In this document: positions 36,483 to 46,600 of the stretch, one piece after another
Layout of the letters: every line of letters begins with the position of its first letter
How positions within the stretch are numbered: position 1 is the stretch's first letter
NCBI GenBank assembly: GCA_910589075.1
Contig: CAJUSK010000007.1
Span: forward strand, 1 to 64,000
DNA from: an uncultured Lachnospiraceae bacterium
Lineage (GTDB): Bacteria; Bacillota; Clostridia; Lachnospirales; Lachnospiraceae
Direction: 5' to 3'
Length of the DNA stretch: 64,000 nt
Notes under the pieces: generated by a model
What the model was told of the DNA's origin: nothing
Databases searched by the model: none
The model's input: only the letters and a program-made list of their open reading frames with translations
Made by a program: the position numbers and the translations under genes

Positions 36483-37685
36483 ATGGAAGCATATACAGTG
36501 TTTAAAGATCTGGCAATTATTATTATCATTGCAAAAATCTTTGGAATTCTGGCCAGAAAATTACGGGCGCCACAGGTGGTTGGTGAAATTATCGCCGGTT
36601 TGATTATCGGACCCTGTATATTTGGATGGGTCAGCCAGACTGTTTTTCTGACTGAAATGGCGGAAATCGGTGTCATTCTGTTAATGTTTTCTGCCGGTTT
36701 GGAAACCGATTTAAAGGAACTGATTAAGACAGGCCCGGTTGCATTTCTGATTGCATGCTGTGGTGTTTTTATTCCCCTTGTATGCGGCGGTCTGCTCTAT
36801 ATGGCGTTTTATGGTGTATCTCCCTGGGGCAGTGAAGAATTTTACAAGGCTGTTTTTATGGGCACAATTCTGACTGCCACTTCCGTAAGTATTACCGTGG
36901 AATGTCTGAAGGAAATGGGGAAGCTGAAAGGGCATGTGGGAACGACGATTTTAAGTGCGGCGATTATTGACGATGTAATTGGGATTGTTGTACTGACATT
37001 TGTTATCGGATTTAAAAGTCCTGATTCCAACCCTATGAAGGTTGTAATCAGCACGGTATTGTTTTTTGTATTTGCCATTGTTGTGGGATTTATTGCTTTC
37101 CATATCTTTGCGGTTATTGATGAACGATACACCCACACAAGGAGAATTCCTATTACAGGATTTGCTTTTTGTCTGGCCATGGCGTACATAGCAGAACGGT
37201 ATTTTGGCATTGCAGATATTACAGGAGCATATGTGGCAGGCATTATTTTGTGCAGTGTAAAAGATGCGGAATATATTGCCCGGAAGATGGATGTAAATTC
37301 GTATATGCTGTTTGGCCCTATTTTCTTTGCAAGCATTGGTCTGAAAACAAATATAGACAATCTGACCATGGATATTTTTATATTTTCCGTCGCTTTTGTA
37401 GCTGTGGGATTGATCAGTAAAATCGTAGGCTGTGGCCTGATGGCAAAAATTTGCCGGTTTAACGGAAATGATTCCCTGAAAATTGGTGTGGGAATGATGA
37501 CAAGAGGGGAAGTGGCGCTGATTGTGGCACAGAAAGGGCTTTCTGTGGGATTAATGTCTCCTGTTTATTTTACTTCCGTTATTTTATTGATTATTGTGTC
37601 TTCTATTATGACGCCCATTATTTTGAAAATATTATATGCTGCAAAACAGGGGGATTTGATAGAAATGGATCCTTATAATTCATAG
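36483..37685 (+). CDS. Cation:proton antiporter, CPA2 family
   Basis: 400 residues with about 12-13 membrane helices. The motif SAAIIDDVIGIVV with Asp163-Asp164 is the paired-acid site of electrogenic Na+/H+ antiporters such as NapA. GLETDLKEL and the late MTRGEVALIVAQKG segment are also family blocks. There is no C-terminal RCK (TrkA-N) domain, unlike KefB/C. The ATG follows AAAAAGGAG. It lies between gyrA and tyrS and may be transcribed with tyrS (14-bp gap). Confidence 0.93.
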   Translation: MEAYTVFKDLAIIIIIAKIFGILARKLRAPQVVGEIIAGLIIGPCIFGWVSQTVFLTEMAEIGVILLMFSAGLETDLKELIKTGPVAFLIACCGVFIPLVCGGLLYMAFYGVSPWGSEEFYKAVFMGTILTATSVSITVECLKEMGKLKGHVGTTILSAAIIDDVIGIVVLTFVIGFKSPDSNPMKVVISTVLFFVFAIVVGFIAFHIFAVIDERYTHTRRIPITGFAFCLAMAYIAERYFGIADITGAYVAGIILCSVKDAEYIARKMDVNSYMLFGPIFFASIGLKTNIDNLTMDIFIFSVAFVAVGLISKIVGCGLMAKICRFNGNDSLKIGVGMMTRGEVALIVAQKGLSVGLMSPVYFTSVILLIIVSSIMTPIILKILYAAKQGDLIEMDPYNS

Positions 37686-37699
37686 AGAGGAGAAACAAA

Positions 37700-38920
37700 A
37701 TGACTGTTTTTGATGAACTGAAGGCCAGGGGGCTTCTTGCCCAGCTGACAGATGAAGAAGAAATAAAAGAATTGATTAATCATGGGAAAGCCACATTCTA
37801 TATTGGATTTGATCCCACTGCGGACAGTCTTCATGTGGGACATTTTATGGCCCTGTGCCTGATGAAGCGGTTACAGATGGCGGGAAATAAGCCCATCGCC
37901 TTAATCGGAGGCGGTACAGGTATGGTTGGAGATCCTTCCGGCAGAACAGATATGCGTACAATGATGACCACAGAGCAGATTGCACATAACTGTGATTGCT
38001 TTAAAGAGCAGATGAGCCGTTTTATTGATTTTTCCGAGGGCAAGGCTCTTATGGTAAACAATGCGGACTGGCTGATGGGTTTGAATTATATTGAACTGCT
38101 CAGAGAAGTAGGGGCGCATTTTTCCGTGAATCGTATGCTGACGGCGGAATGCTATAAACAGCGGATGGAAAAAGGGTTATCTTTTCTGGAATTCAATTAT
38201 ATGATTATGCAGAGTTATGATTTTTATGAACTGTTTCAGAAATATGGCTGTAATATGCAGTTTGGCGGGGACGATCAGTGGAGCAATATGCTGGGCGGTA
38301 CAGAACTGATCCGGCGTAAACTGGGTAAGGATGCTTATGCCATGACTATCACTCTGTTGCTGAATTCTGAAGGAAAGAAAATGGGGAAGACACAGAAAGG
38401 TGCTGTATGGCTGGATCCCAAAAAAACTTCCCCGTTTGAATTTTATCAATACTGGAGAAATGTGGCAGACGCGGATGTATTGAAATGTATCCGTATGCTC
38501 ACATTCCTTCCACTGGAAGAGATTGATAAAATGGATACATGGGAAGGCAGTCAGTTAAACCAGGCTAAGGAAATCCTTGCCTATGAACTGACAAACATGG
38601 TTCATGGCGAGGAAGAAGCAAGAAAAGCCCAGGAGGGTGCGAGGGCTTTGTTTTCCACAGGAAATGCAGCGGAAATGCCCACTGCGGAATTGACAGATGA
38701 AGATTTTTCCGAAGGGAAAATTGATCTCATCAATGTGCTTGTAAAATCAGGTCTGGTTTCCACCAGATCCGAAGGCAGAAGAGCCATCGAACAGGGTGGT
38801 GTTTCTCTGGACGGTGAAAAAGAAACGGATATTAAGAAACAATATGAAAAGTCTTATTTTTCTGAAGGCGTTGTTGTAAAGAGAGGAAAGAAGAATTTCC
38901 GAAAGGTAGTTGTAAAATAA
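37700..38920 (+). CDS. tyrS: Tyrosine--tRNA ligase
   Basis: 406-residue class I synthetase. HIGH-type motif HVGH at 45-48 in DPTADSLHVGHFM, KMSKS-type motif KKMGKTQKG, and a C-terminal S4 RNA-binding domain ending KRGKKNFRKV. Starts 14 bp after the antiporter gene with AGAGGAGAAACAAAATG; there is no room for a T-box leader. Confidence 0.98.
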   Translation: MTVFDELKARGLLAQLTDEEEIKELINHGKATFYIGFDPTADSLHVGHFMALCLMKRLQMAGNKPIALIGGGTGMVGDPSGRTDMRTMMTTEQIAHNCDCFKEQMSRFIDFSEGKALMVNNADWLMGLNYIELLREVGAHFSVNRMLTAECYKQRMEKGLSFLEFNYMIMQSYDFYELFQKYGCNMQFGGDDQWSNMLGGTELIRRKLGKDAYAMTITLLLNSEGKKMGKTQKGAVWLDPKKTSPFEFYQYWRNVADADVLKCIRMLTFLPLEEIDKMDTWEGSQLNQAKEILAYELTNMVHGEEEARKAQEGARALFSTGNAAEMPTAELTDEDFSEGKIDLINVLVKSGLVSTRSEGRRAIEQGGVSLDGEKETDIKKQYEKSYFSEGVVVKRGKKNFRKVVVK

Positions 38921-38921
38921 T

Positions 38922-39581
38922 ATGGGGATAAAAGCAGTTATTTTTGATATGGATGGAGTACTGTTCGATACGGAAATTATGTCGTCCCAGGCATGGTTTC
39001 AGTTGGCAGAAGAGATGCGTCTTGGCGATATTACGGAACTGACAAGAGACTGTATCGGTAGAAATCGGACAGATATTATTTTGCAGTTTCAAAAGAAATT
39101 TGGACAGGATTTCAATGCAGAGGAATTTCTCACAAAGGGAAGAAATCTGATGATGGAACGAATCGACCGGGAGGGATTGCCCCTTATGAAAGGTACTGCG
39201 GAAATTTTGCAGTACCTGAAAGAAAAGGGGTATATTACAGGCGTAGCTTCTTCTTCCGGCACAAGGACAGTTATGAGTCATATGAAACTGTCCGGTCTGC
39301 TTCCTTATTTTCAGGCCATTATCGGAGGTGACCAGGTTACCCTCAGTAAACCCAGGCCGGATATTTATCTCAAAGCATGTGAAACAATCCATATGCCTCC
39401 GGAAGATGTCATTGCGGTGGAAGATTCCCCCAATGGTATCAGGGCTGCGTATTCTGCCGGAATGAAGCCTGTCATGATACCGGATTTGGTGCAGCCGGAT
39501 GAGGAAATACAATCTTTGCTTTATCGAAAATATAATTCACTGCTGGAATTGAAAGATGCTTTTGCGTCAGGAGAATTGTGA
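38922..39581 (+). CDS. HAD-superfamily phosphatase / beta-phosphoglucomutase-like protein
   Basis: 219 residues. HAD motif I FDMDGVLFD with nucleophile Asp9 and acid Asp11, a helical cap, motif II VASSSGT, motif III Lys in SKPRPD, and motif IV VEDSPNG. The cap and IV motif resemble beta-phosphoglucomutase and sugar-phosphate phosphatases; the substrate cannot be told. It starts 1 bp after the tyrS stop and so is probably coupled. Its 3' end faces the gene at 39591 across a hairpin (TGAGGGGAT pairing with ATCCCCTCA, 39579-39609). Confidence 0.93.
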   Translation: MGIKAVIFDMDGVLFDTEIMSSQAWFQLAEEMRLGDITELTRDCIGRNRTDIILQFQKKFGQDFNAEEFLTKGRNLMMERIDREGLPLMKGTAEILQYLKEKGYITGVASSSGTRTVMSHMKLSGLLPYFQAIIGGDQVTLSKPRPDIYLKACETIHMPPEDVIAVEDSPNGIRAAYSAGMKPVMIPDLVQPDEEIQSLLYRKYNSLLELKDAFASGEL

Positions 39582-39590
39582 GGGGATTAC

Positions 39591-40517
39591 TTACCAGTAA
39601 ATCCCCTCATATGCGTAATAAAGCTGCCAGTCATATGACTGGCGCATATTTTTGCTGTCCTTTTCTTCAAACGGTTTTCCCAGCAGAATGTAATAACGCC
39701 AGTTTCGTGAACCGTCATACAGGTCACAGCCGCCATTATCACTGGATATGTACATAGTCAGATTGCTGGTATAATTTGTGTCTCTGTTGATTTCTTCCAT
39801 AATGCCCAGAATATCGCTGCGTAATTTTGATTCATGAAGTTTTTTCTCCTTTCCCTGAAGATGCGGATCGTCAATGCTTAAATCTATCGAAACACACATG
39901 GGAAAAAAGTTGAAGATATTTTCATAGTCCAGTTTGTAAAAAGAAATCAGATTTTCATCTTCCGTAAGACTCTGCAAAAGCGCTTCTTTGTATTTCATAC
40001 CTTTTTCTTTTGTCTGTTCATATTCGTCCCGTAGATCAGAAGTATAACTGGTGACAGGATATCCGATTGAAATAAAGCAGTAAGATTTTCCAAAGTACTC
40101 ATCCGCAGACAGATCCTGAAAGGTTCCTTCCGGGAAACGGTTCAGAAAATATTTCTGTTTGTAATATGCTGAGAGTTGATTCTGCATCCAGGAAAGCTGC
40201 TGAGAGGCAAGGTTTGTGCGATTGTTCAACGTTTGTGTATAAGTATATCCATTCTGGTCCTGATAGGTAATATCCCATTCGTCATATATATAGCCGTCGG
40301 TATGAAAGCCGCAGTCACAGTTTTCTGCTTTTATGTGAATGGTTTTCTTTTCTCCAATCTGATAATCCGGACCAAACATAATCCGGAGCTGATCCTGATA
40401 AAGTGTGGGATACGCTTCCGTGTACACATGCGGTAGATTCTTATACAATGTAACGGCAGTGTGAATGAATCCACAGATAAAAATAACAAGAAGAATCAGT
40501 TTTATGAATGTTTTCAA
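39591..40517 (-). CDS. Hypothetical membrane-anchored extracellular protein
   Basis: 308 residues, family not recognised. A single N-terminal hydrophobic helix (about 4-22, LILLVIFICGFIHTAV) is a signal anchor; the rest is hydrophilic and Tyr-rich, with CDCGFHTDG and a CDLYDG motif that may carry disulfides. The start is TTG at 40517 after AAAGGAACC. It is downstream of the SIMPL-domain gene, with a hairpin between them, and convergent with the HAD gene. Likely faces outside the cell. Confidence 0.8.
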   Translation of the reverse strand: MKTFIKLILLVIFICGFIHTAVTLYKNLPHVYTEAYPTLYQDQLRIMFGPDYQIGEKKTIHIKAENCDCGFHTDGYIYDEWDITYQDQNGYTYTQTLNNRTNLASQQLSWMQNQLSAYYKQKYFLNRFPEGTFQDLSADEYFGKSYCFISIGYPVTSYTSDLRDEYEQTKEKGMKYKEALLQSLTEDENLISFYKLDYENIFNFFPMCVSIDLSIDDPHLQGKEKKLHESKLRSDILGIMEEINRDTNYTSNLTMYISSDNGGCDLYDGSRNWRYYILLGKPFEEKDSKNMRQSYDWQLYYAYEGIYW

Positions 40518-40545
40518 AATGGTTCCTTTCGATTGTCATGAATAA

Positions 40546-40573
40546 ACCCGGTGACATATAAATGCCACCGGGT
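40546..40573 (-). terminator. Hairpin between SIMPL gene and the hypothetical membrane gene
   Basis: ACCCGGTGGCA pairs with TGTCACCGGGT (11 bp with one G-U). The following TTATTC is a weak T-run, so termination may be partial and allow some expression of the downstream gene. Confidence 0.6.
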
Positions 40574-40589
40574 GAAAAATATGTACCTG

Positions 40590-41408
40590 TTAATCTGTTG
40601 CGTAATTTAGTTTTACAGTAATGGTGGCCGTTTTATTTCTGGAGCTTGTGTCAAAAGCGCCTCCATAACTGTATTCCGAATCTGAATTCTGTGCCGTAAT
40701 CTGGAATACACCCAGATTGGCACTGAGAAGCCTTGTCGTATGGGCATTTGTACCATTGACAATAATGTCAGCCCTGGTTTTGGCATTTTCAGTTGCCTGT
40801 GCAATCAGATCCAGTTTCAGTTCATCCAGTTTTGTGTAATAATATTCCGGAGAATCAGATTCAAATTCAATATTGGCTTCAATCAATTTGGTAATATCTC
40901 TGGAGACAGAATCTACCTTGTCTATGTCTTCAGATGTAACGGTAACAGATTGATACAGGTCGTAACCGTCCAGATATTCTCCTATGCGTTCACCTTCATC
41001 ATTGTATTGTGTGACCCATCTCTGGGAAATGGACACAGAACTGAAAGACAGTTCAGATTCGGAAATTCCGTTATCCGTCAAATATTTTTTGATTACGTCC
41101 GCATCGTTTTTAATGGATTTGTAAGCACTCTTTGGTGTGGTACCATAAGCTGAAAAGCTGCCACGCCATACTATGAGATCTGACTCAAAGTCACAGCTTG
41201 CGGAGCCTGTTACAGTAATACCGCTGCCACTGGAATATTTTTTATATTTTGCAAAGTTTCCGGAAAAAATGCTGACACAAATAATCGCTGAAATACCTGC
41301 AATCAGTGCAACGACAATGGATGTGGAAAAAGGCTTGCCAAACGATGTTTTCTGAGTGTCTGGCGTCTTTTCCGTTACATTTTCAGTTCCATATGTGTTT
41401 CCATACAT
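40590..41408 (-). CDS. SIMPL domain (DUF541) protein, membrane-anchored
   Basis: 272 residues from the ATG at 41408, which has GGGGAGG 7 nt upstream. An N-terminal cytoplasmic stretch is followed by one membrane helix (near STSIVVALIAGISAIICVSI) and then a SIMPL domain starting ITVTGSASCDFESDLIVWRG. SIMPL proteins are exported and of uncertain function, sometimes linked to stress or to signalling scaffolds. No catalytic residues are evident. Confidence 0.88.
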   Translation of the reverse strand: MYGNTYGTENVTEKTPDTQKTSFGKPFSTSIVVALIAGISAIICVSIFSGNFAKYKKYSSGSGITVTGSASCDFESDLIVWRGSFSAYGTTPKSAYKSIKNDADVIKKYLTDNGISESELSFSSVSISQRWVTQYNDEGERIGEYLDGYDLYQSVTVTSEDIDKVDSVSRDITKLIEANIEFESDSPEYYYTKLDELKLDLIAQATENAKTRADIIVNGTNAHTTRLLSANLGVFQITAQNSDSEYSYGGAFDTSSRNKTATITVKLNYATD

Positions 41409-41595
41409 AGTAGTCCTCCCCTTAAAATAAATAGATAATTTCTGATAACAATTTGACAAACGCCGTCGTATGTTTATTGCGGGAAACATTGTAAGCAGCG
41501 TTTTTCTAAATACTATTATAACAGATAGATGACAGTTTGCATAGAAAAGAGAAATTGAATCTGAAAATTAAGATTTTCTAAAGAAAACCAGACAT

Positions 41596-41640
41596 GAAAA
41601 AAAGCACCATCCCCAAGGCTACTCAGTCCTCAAAGATGGT
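41596..41640 (-). terminator. Terminator of tRNA-Lys
   Basis: On the minus strand ACCATC...GATGGT with an inner GAGG/CCTT makes a 13-bp stem (three U-G and one G-U wobble) with a 9-nt loop and then GCTTTTTTTC. It starts 10 bp after the tRNA. From here to 41408 I see no gene. Confidence 0.85.
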
Positions 41641-41649
41641 ACTCACAAG

Positions 41650-41722
41650 TGCGCCTTCAGGGGTTCGAACCCTGGACACCCTGATTAAGAGTCAGGTGCT
41701 CTGCCAGCTGAGCTAAAGGCGC
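41650..41722 (-). tRNA. tRNA-Lys (anticodon CUU)
   Basis: A complete 73-nt cloverleaf on the minus strand: acceptor GCGCCTT/AAGGCGC, D arm TAGCTCAGCTGGCAGAGC, anticodon loop with CTT, T arm GGGTTCGAACCC. CCA is not encoded. A terminator follows, and a hairpin repeat lies directly upstream of its 5' end. Confidence 0.96.
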
Positions 41723-41741
41723 TTGCTTTCTCTTGTTCATA

Positions 41742-41777
41742 ACAACAGGTTTGCTGACGGCGCCTGCAATCTGTTGT
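41742..41777. repeat. Dispersed 36-nt hairpin repeat, copy 1
   Basis: ACAACAG (41742-41748) pairs with CTGTTGT (41771-41777); the middle holds GCTGACGGCGCCTGC. It matches the copy at 53569-53604 at 29 of 36 positions, and similarity continues on the left to the GCTTG at 41721. One stem pair differs between copies as C-G versus T-A, which preserves pairing. Confidence 0.7.
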
Positions 41778-41910
41778 TTACTTGTTTACAACACAATAAT
41801 GATTATAGTATAATATGATGTGGTTTGCAATAGATTTTTGTAAAAAAATGAATTTTATCTTAATTTTGTGAAAAATATAAAAAATTTATAAAGAAATTTA
41901 GGAGTTATTT

Positions 41911-42687
41911 ATGATATTTGAAACACATGCCCATTATGATGATGCCATTTTTGACCATGACAGGGAAGAATTGTTATGTACTATGGAAAAGCAGGGGATT
42001 GGCGCCATCGTGAATGCCGGTTCCAGTCTGGATTCCATTGTCAGAATCCGGGAATTGATACATCAGTATTCTTTTATGTATGGGGCAGCAGGCATTCATC
42101 CCTGTGATACGGGAACGCTGACAGAAGAACATTTTTTGTGGCTGAAAGAACAATGCAAACATGAAAAAATCGTGGCAGTGGGTGAAATCGGCCTGGATTA
42201 TTACTGGAAAGAGACTGACCCTGCAATTCAGAAAATGTGGTTTGAGAGACAGCTTCTGATGGCTCAGGAAGTCTCTCTTCCGGTGATCATACATTCCAGA
42301 GAAGCCGCAAAAGATACACTGGATATAATGAAATCTCTCCATGCAGAAAAAACAGGGGGTGTTATTCACTGTTTTTCCTATAGTCGGGAAATGGCAAGGG
42401 AATTTTTGGAATTGAATGTTTCTTTTGGTATCGGGGGCGTAATTACATTTCCAAATGCCAGAAAACTCAAGGAAGCAGTTGATTATATTCCGATGGACAG
42501 ACTGCTGCTGGAAACAGACAGTCCTTATCTGTCCCCGGTTCCATATCGGGGTAAGCGGAATTCCTCTTTAAACCTGCCTTTTATCATTGACAAAATAGCT
42601 GAAATAAAAGGGATTTCCAGTGAAAAAGTGATAGAAATTACAACAGATAACGCGGAAAAACTGTTTAAAGTCAGATGTAAAGGATGA
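41911..42687 (+). CDS. TatD-family metal-dependent deoxyribonuclease
   Basis: 258-residue TIM-barrel hydrolase. Metal ligands lie in ETHAHYDD (HxH), VGEIGLDYY (Glu), VIHSREA (His), GVIHCFS (His) and LLETDSPY (Asp), so the active site is complete. Length is standard. The ATG follows TAGGAGTTATTT. It is 6 bp before rsmA, a common Firmicute pairing. Confidence 0.96.
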   Translation: MIFETHAHYDDAIFDHDREELLCTMEKQGIGAIVNAGSSLDSIVRIRELIHQYSFMYGAAGIHPCDTGTLTEEHFLWLKEQCKHEKIVAVGEIGLDYYWKETDPAIQKMWFERQLLMAQEVSLPVIIHSREAAKDTLDIMKSLHAEKTGGVIHCFSYSREMAREFLELNVSFGIGGVITFPNARKLKEAVDYIPMDRLLLETDSPYLSPVPYRGKRNSSLNLPFIIDKIAEIKGISSEKVIEITTDNAEKLFKVRCKG

Positions 42688-42693
42688 AAAGCA

Positions 42694-43554
42694 ATGGCTG
42701 ATCTGGGAAATCCAACAAAAACAACAGAAATATTGAAAAAATATCAATTTCATTTTCAGAAACGGTATGGTCAGAATTTTTTAATTGACAGCCATATATT
42801 GGAAAAAATCGTACAGGCTTCTAATATAACAAAAGAGGATTTTGTATTGGAAATAGGACCTGGTATCGGGACAATGACTCAGTATCTGGCGGAGGCTGCG
42901 GGATGGGTGACAGCAGTGGAAATTGACAAAACATTGATTCCTGTTTTGCAGGATACTCTGTCCGCCTACCAGAATGTGACAGTGATCAATGCGGATATAT
43001 TAAAGCTGGATCTACATGCGTTGGTCAAAGAAAAAAATAACGGTAATCCCATTAAAATCGTGGCAAACCTGCCTTATTATATTACAACGCCGATTATTAT
43101 GGGGCTGTTTGAAAGCCATATTCCACTGAAAAGTATTACCATTATGGTGCAGAAAGAAGTGGCAGACCGGATGCAGGCCGGGCCGGGTACAAAAGATTAT
43201 GGTGCCCTGTCCCTGGCAGTTCAGTATTATGCCAGACCGGAAATACTGTTTACTGTTTCTCCGGGTTGTTTTATGCCAAGGCCTAATGTGGGCAGTGCAG
43301 TCATCCGTCTGGTGCGATATGTGGATAATCCCGTTTCTGTAAGAGATGAAGCACATATGTTTTCACTGATACGGGCAGCTTTCGGACAGAGGCGTAAAAC
43401 GCTGGTAAACAGCCTGGCAAATGCAGGAAATTTACAGATTACAAAAGAGCAGACACTCCATGCCCTGGAGGAAATGCATCTGGATGCATCTGTCAGAGGA
43501 GAGGCGCTTACATTGTCGCAATTTGCCATGTTAAGTAATATAATCTGTTTTTGA
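42694..43554 (+). CDS. rsmA: 16S rRNA (adenine(1518)-N6/adenine(1519)-N6)-dimethyltransferase RsmA (KsgA)
   Basis: 286 residues. KRYGQNFLID opens the fold, the SAM motif VLEIGPGIGTMTQYL follows, and the catalytic NLPYYITTPI is intact. The C-terminal helical domain contains AFGQRRKTLVNSL. Modifies two adenines near the 3' end of 16S rRNA; its loss gives kasugamycin resistance in other species. Confidence 0.98.
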   Translation: MADLGNPTKTTEILKKYQFHFQKRYGQNFLIDSHILEKIVQASNITKEDFVLEIGPGIGTMTQYLAEAAGWVTAVEIDKTLIPVLQDTLSAYQNVTVINADILKLDLHALVKEKNNGNPIKIVANLPYYITTPIIMGLFESHIPLKSITIMVQKEVADRMQAGPGTKDYGALSLAVQYYARPEILFTVSPGCFMPRPNVGSAVIRLVRYVDNPVSVRDEAHMFSLIRAAFGQRRKTLVNSLANAGNLQITKEQTLHALEEMHLDASVRGEALTLSQFAMLSNIICF

Positions 43555-43667
43555 CTTATGCATATGGCTATGGTAAACTTACAATAGTTTGACAATGGGT
43601 TATTGTGAAAACGCAAAATACACTGTTTGTATTTTGTGTGCATCACATTCACAATGAGGTGAATACG

Positions 43668-46600
43668 TTGGATAAATATGAATATAAAATACGTTCAGAA
43701 GAAATCAAAACCCTGATTGGAAGAAAAAAATACGCGGAAGCGATGGAAATAGCGGATACGATTGACTGGCGTAAAGTGAAAAACGTGAATATGCTCTGTA
43801 CAGTCAGTGATTTATATAAATTAAGCCGGAGATATGAGGAAAGTCGGGAAATCCTTTTGCTTGCCTATGACCGTTATCCGGGCGGGCGTATGATTATTTA
43901 CTCTCTTTGTGAACTGTGCATTAAGTTGGATGATGTTGTACATGCGGTGGAGTATTATAAAGAGTTTGTCCAGACTGCTCCAAGAGATAACGGACGTTAT
44001 GTCCTTCAGTATAAACTGTATGAAGCGCAGGATGTAACACTGGAGGAAAGAATCGCCGTACTGGAAGAATTAAAGAGACGGGAATACAGGGAAAAGTGGG
44101 CATATGAGCTGGCTTACCTGTATCATCGTATTGGCCTGGGGACAAAATGTGTGGAAGAATGTGATGAACTGATACTCTGGTTTGGTGAGGGGAAGTATGT
44201 CACAAAAGCCATGGAGCTGAAAATGCTGCATTCTCCTCTGTCAGAGGAACAGCAGAAAAAATATAATAAAAGTAAAGGAATTACTACTCCACCGGCTCCT
44301 GCGCCTGCGCCGGTACAGCCTGAACCTACAGAAGAGACAGATGATATGGATATTCAGGTGAAACCTGTCAATGTGGGTGAATATGCCACCATTAATTTAC
44401 AACGGGAACTGGCTGAAAGTATGAAAGAAGTGCTGGGGGAAGAAGAACAGCCGGCTGTGCAGGCCACCATAGAATATGCCGCGGTGGGAACTGACAACTA
44501 TAATGCTTATAATAATTATAATACGGATTATACAACGGATGAAATTCGTTATTTTCAGACTGAAATGGAAAATAATGAGCTGGAAATTTATGAAGAAGAT
44601 TACCAGACGGATGAATTCGATGAGGAAGAAGTCCAGGAATTACAGAGAGAACAGGAAGATTATCAATCCTTTATGTCACGTCAGAATTATGGCAGAGTAC
44701 AGTCTCAGCCTTTGAGAAACAGGGGAATGCAGACCCAGGGGTATGACAGCACCTGGACGCAGGATTATGATACCATTCAGTTCCAGGATTATGGGATTGG
44801 CCAGTTAGAAGAGTATGGGAATGAGGAGTACGGAGTTGTCCAGTCCCAGGGGTATGGGACTGGACAGCCTCAGAGCTATGGAAGTGTTCAGCCTCAGAGC
44901 TATGGAAGTGTTCAGCCTCAGGAGTATGTGACTGTTCAGCCTCAGGGCTATGGAAGTGCTCAGCCTCAGGAGTATGTGACTGTTCAGCCTCAGGGTTATG
45001 GAAGTGTTCAACCTCAGGAGTATGGGACTGCCCAGCCCAAGGAGTATGTGGGAATCCAGTCCAGGCAACAACCACAGGAAACCATCCGCCCACAGATATA
45101 TCAGGAAGTGCAGCCACAGGAAACTGTCCGTCCTCAGAATTTTGGGCGTGCTCAATCCCAGATATTTGTCAATCCGCAGCCTCAGACTTTTTTAAAAGCG
45201 CAGCCTGCGAGAGAACCGGAATTAAGCATAGAGGGACCGGGGGAATTTACGAGAGAGATTCTTACCAATCTTTTACAGGATACAGAAGAAGAACAGGCGG
45301 AGTATACCGCAAACGATCAATATATACCAAAACCGGAACAGGAAGAAGTGTTTTTTGAGGATCCGGATACGATGGAAATATCTCTTCCCCCATTGGAAGA
45401 AGAACCGGCCAGGGTAGTCAAAATGTCACGTACAGCCGAGATTCCAAAAATCATTCAAAACGGTGAAGAAGACACAAATTCCCGGATTCGTTTACATAGA
45501 AAACAACTGCCGGAAGAAGCATCCGAGGATATGAGTGTACAGGAACCGGAGGTAACGGTTGAGGAAGCTGCCGCAGAGGATATACAGATAGTTGAACCAG
45601 AGCCAGAACCGGAGCAAACACCGGCAGAAGATAAGGATGAATCCATTCCGGAACCTGAAAAACCGATAATTTCCGAAGAAAAAGAAGAACCTTTTACACA
45701 GGAATCTGCTGAAAACAACATGAAACAGAAAAGAAACCATTATGAAGACTTTCTGACTCAGGAAAATGACGGACAGATTTGCCTTGCTGTTTCATCCGGT
45801 GATGAAATAGAGCGGCAGATAACCGGACAGATGAGTATCGGAGATATTCTTCTGGAATGGGAAAAGATGAAGAAAGAAAACGAGGAACAGCGTGCAGAGG
45901 CTATCCGGCAGAGGGTGAAGGAACAGACCGGAGAAATTTTTTTCCAGTTTGATGCTTCCACAAAAGAAGGTATCCTGGCAGAATTGGATGCATTGGCAGA
46001 AGAAACGGAGCGCAGGGAAAGAAGTCAGAGATCCGGAGAACAAGAACTGCCGGCTGATTCTGTTTCTGAACCGGTGGAAAATCTTCCGGAGATGGAAACA
46101 TCAGAAGAAATAAAAGAAATCAGCCCTGCACAGAGGTTTTCCGGAGAAGAAAGAGATTCTGTGAACAGAGCTCTGGACGAAGTGCCTACGGAAGAAATAA
46201 CAAATATTTCCGAGTCCATACCTGATGCGGAAGAAGAGTCTGAAATATTACAGGCTGAAAAAAGAGAGGAAATCGAAAAGAAAGCGGCGGATCGGAAAGA
46301 AGATAAACCGATTTCCGAAAAACCTGTAAAAAGCAGTAAGCCGGAAAAAGTCCAAAGAACTATGACAGCGGATGAAAAGAAACTGTTTGGTCCTTTTATT
46401 CAGACACGGTCTACAAAAGACCAGATATTGGATACGCTGGATAATATCAGTCTTGCTTCCTATACGGGAAATGTCATTCTCACCGGAGAAGCGGGAATGG
46501 GTTCCATTAAGCTGGCTAAAAACATTATCAAAGAAATTCAAATGACAGACAGCAATTTTTCCGGCAGAATGGCCAAGATTACCGGTCAGGCGCTGAATAA

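Noticed and set aside
37686..37699. T-box or other riboswitch before tyrS (also before serS)
   Set aside because: The gaps of 14 and 18 bp are too short for a leader RNA.
44826..45065. Possible CRISPR-like array
   Set aside because: The 24-bp units are contiguous without spacers and are in frame inside a gene.
44671..45155. Repetitive minus-strand frames opposite the octapeptide array
   Set aside because: Their repeats simply mirror the 24-bp coding repeats on the other strand.
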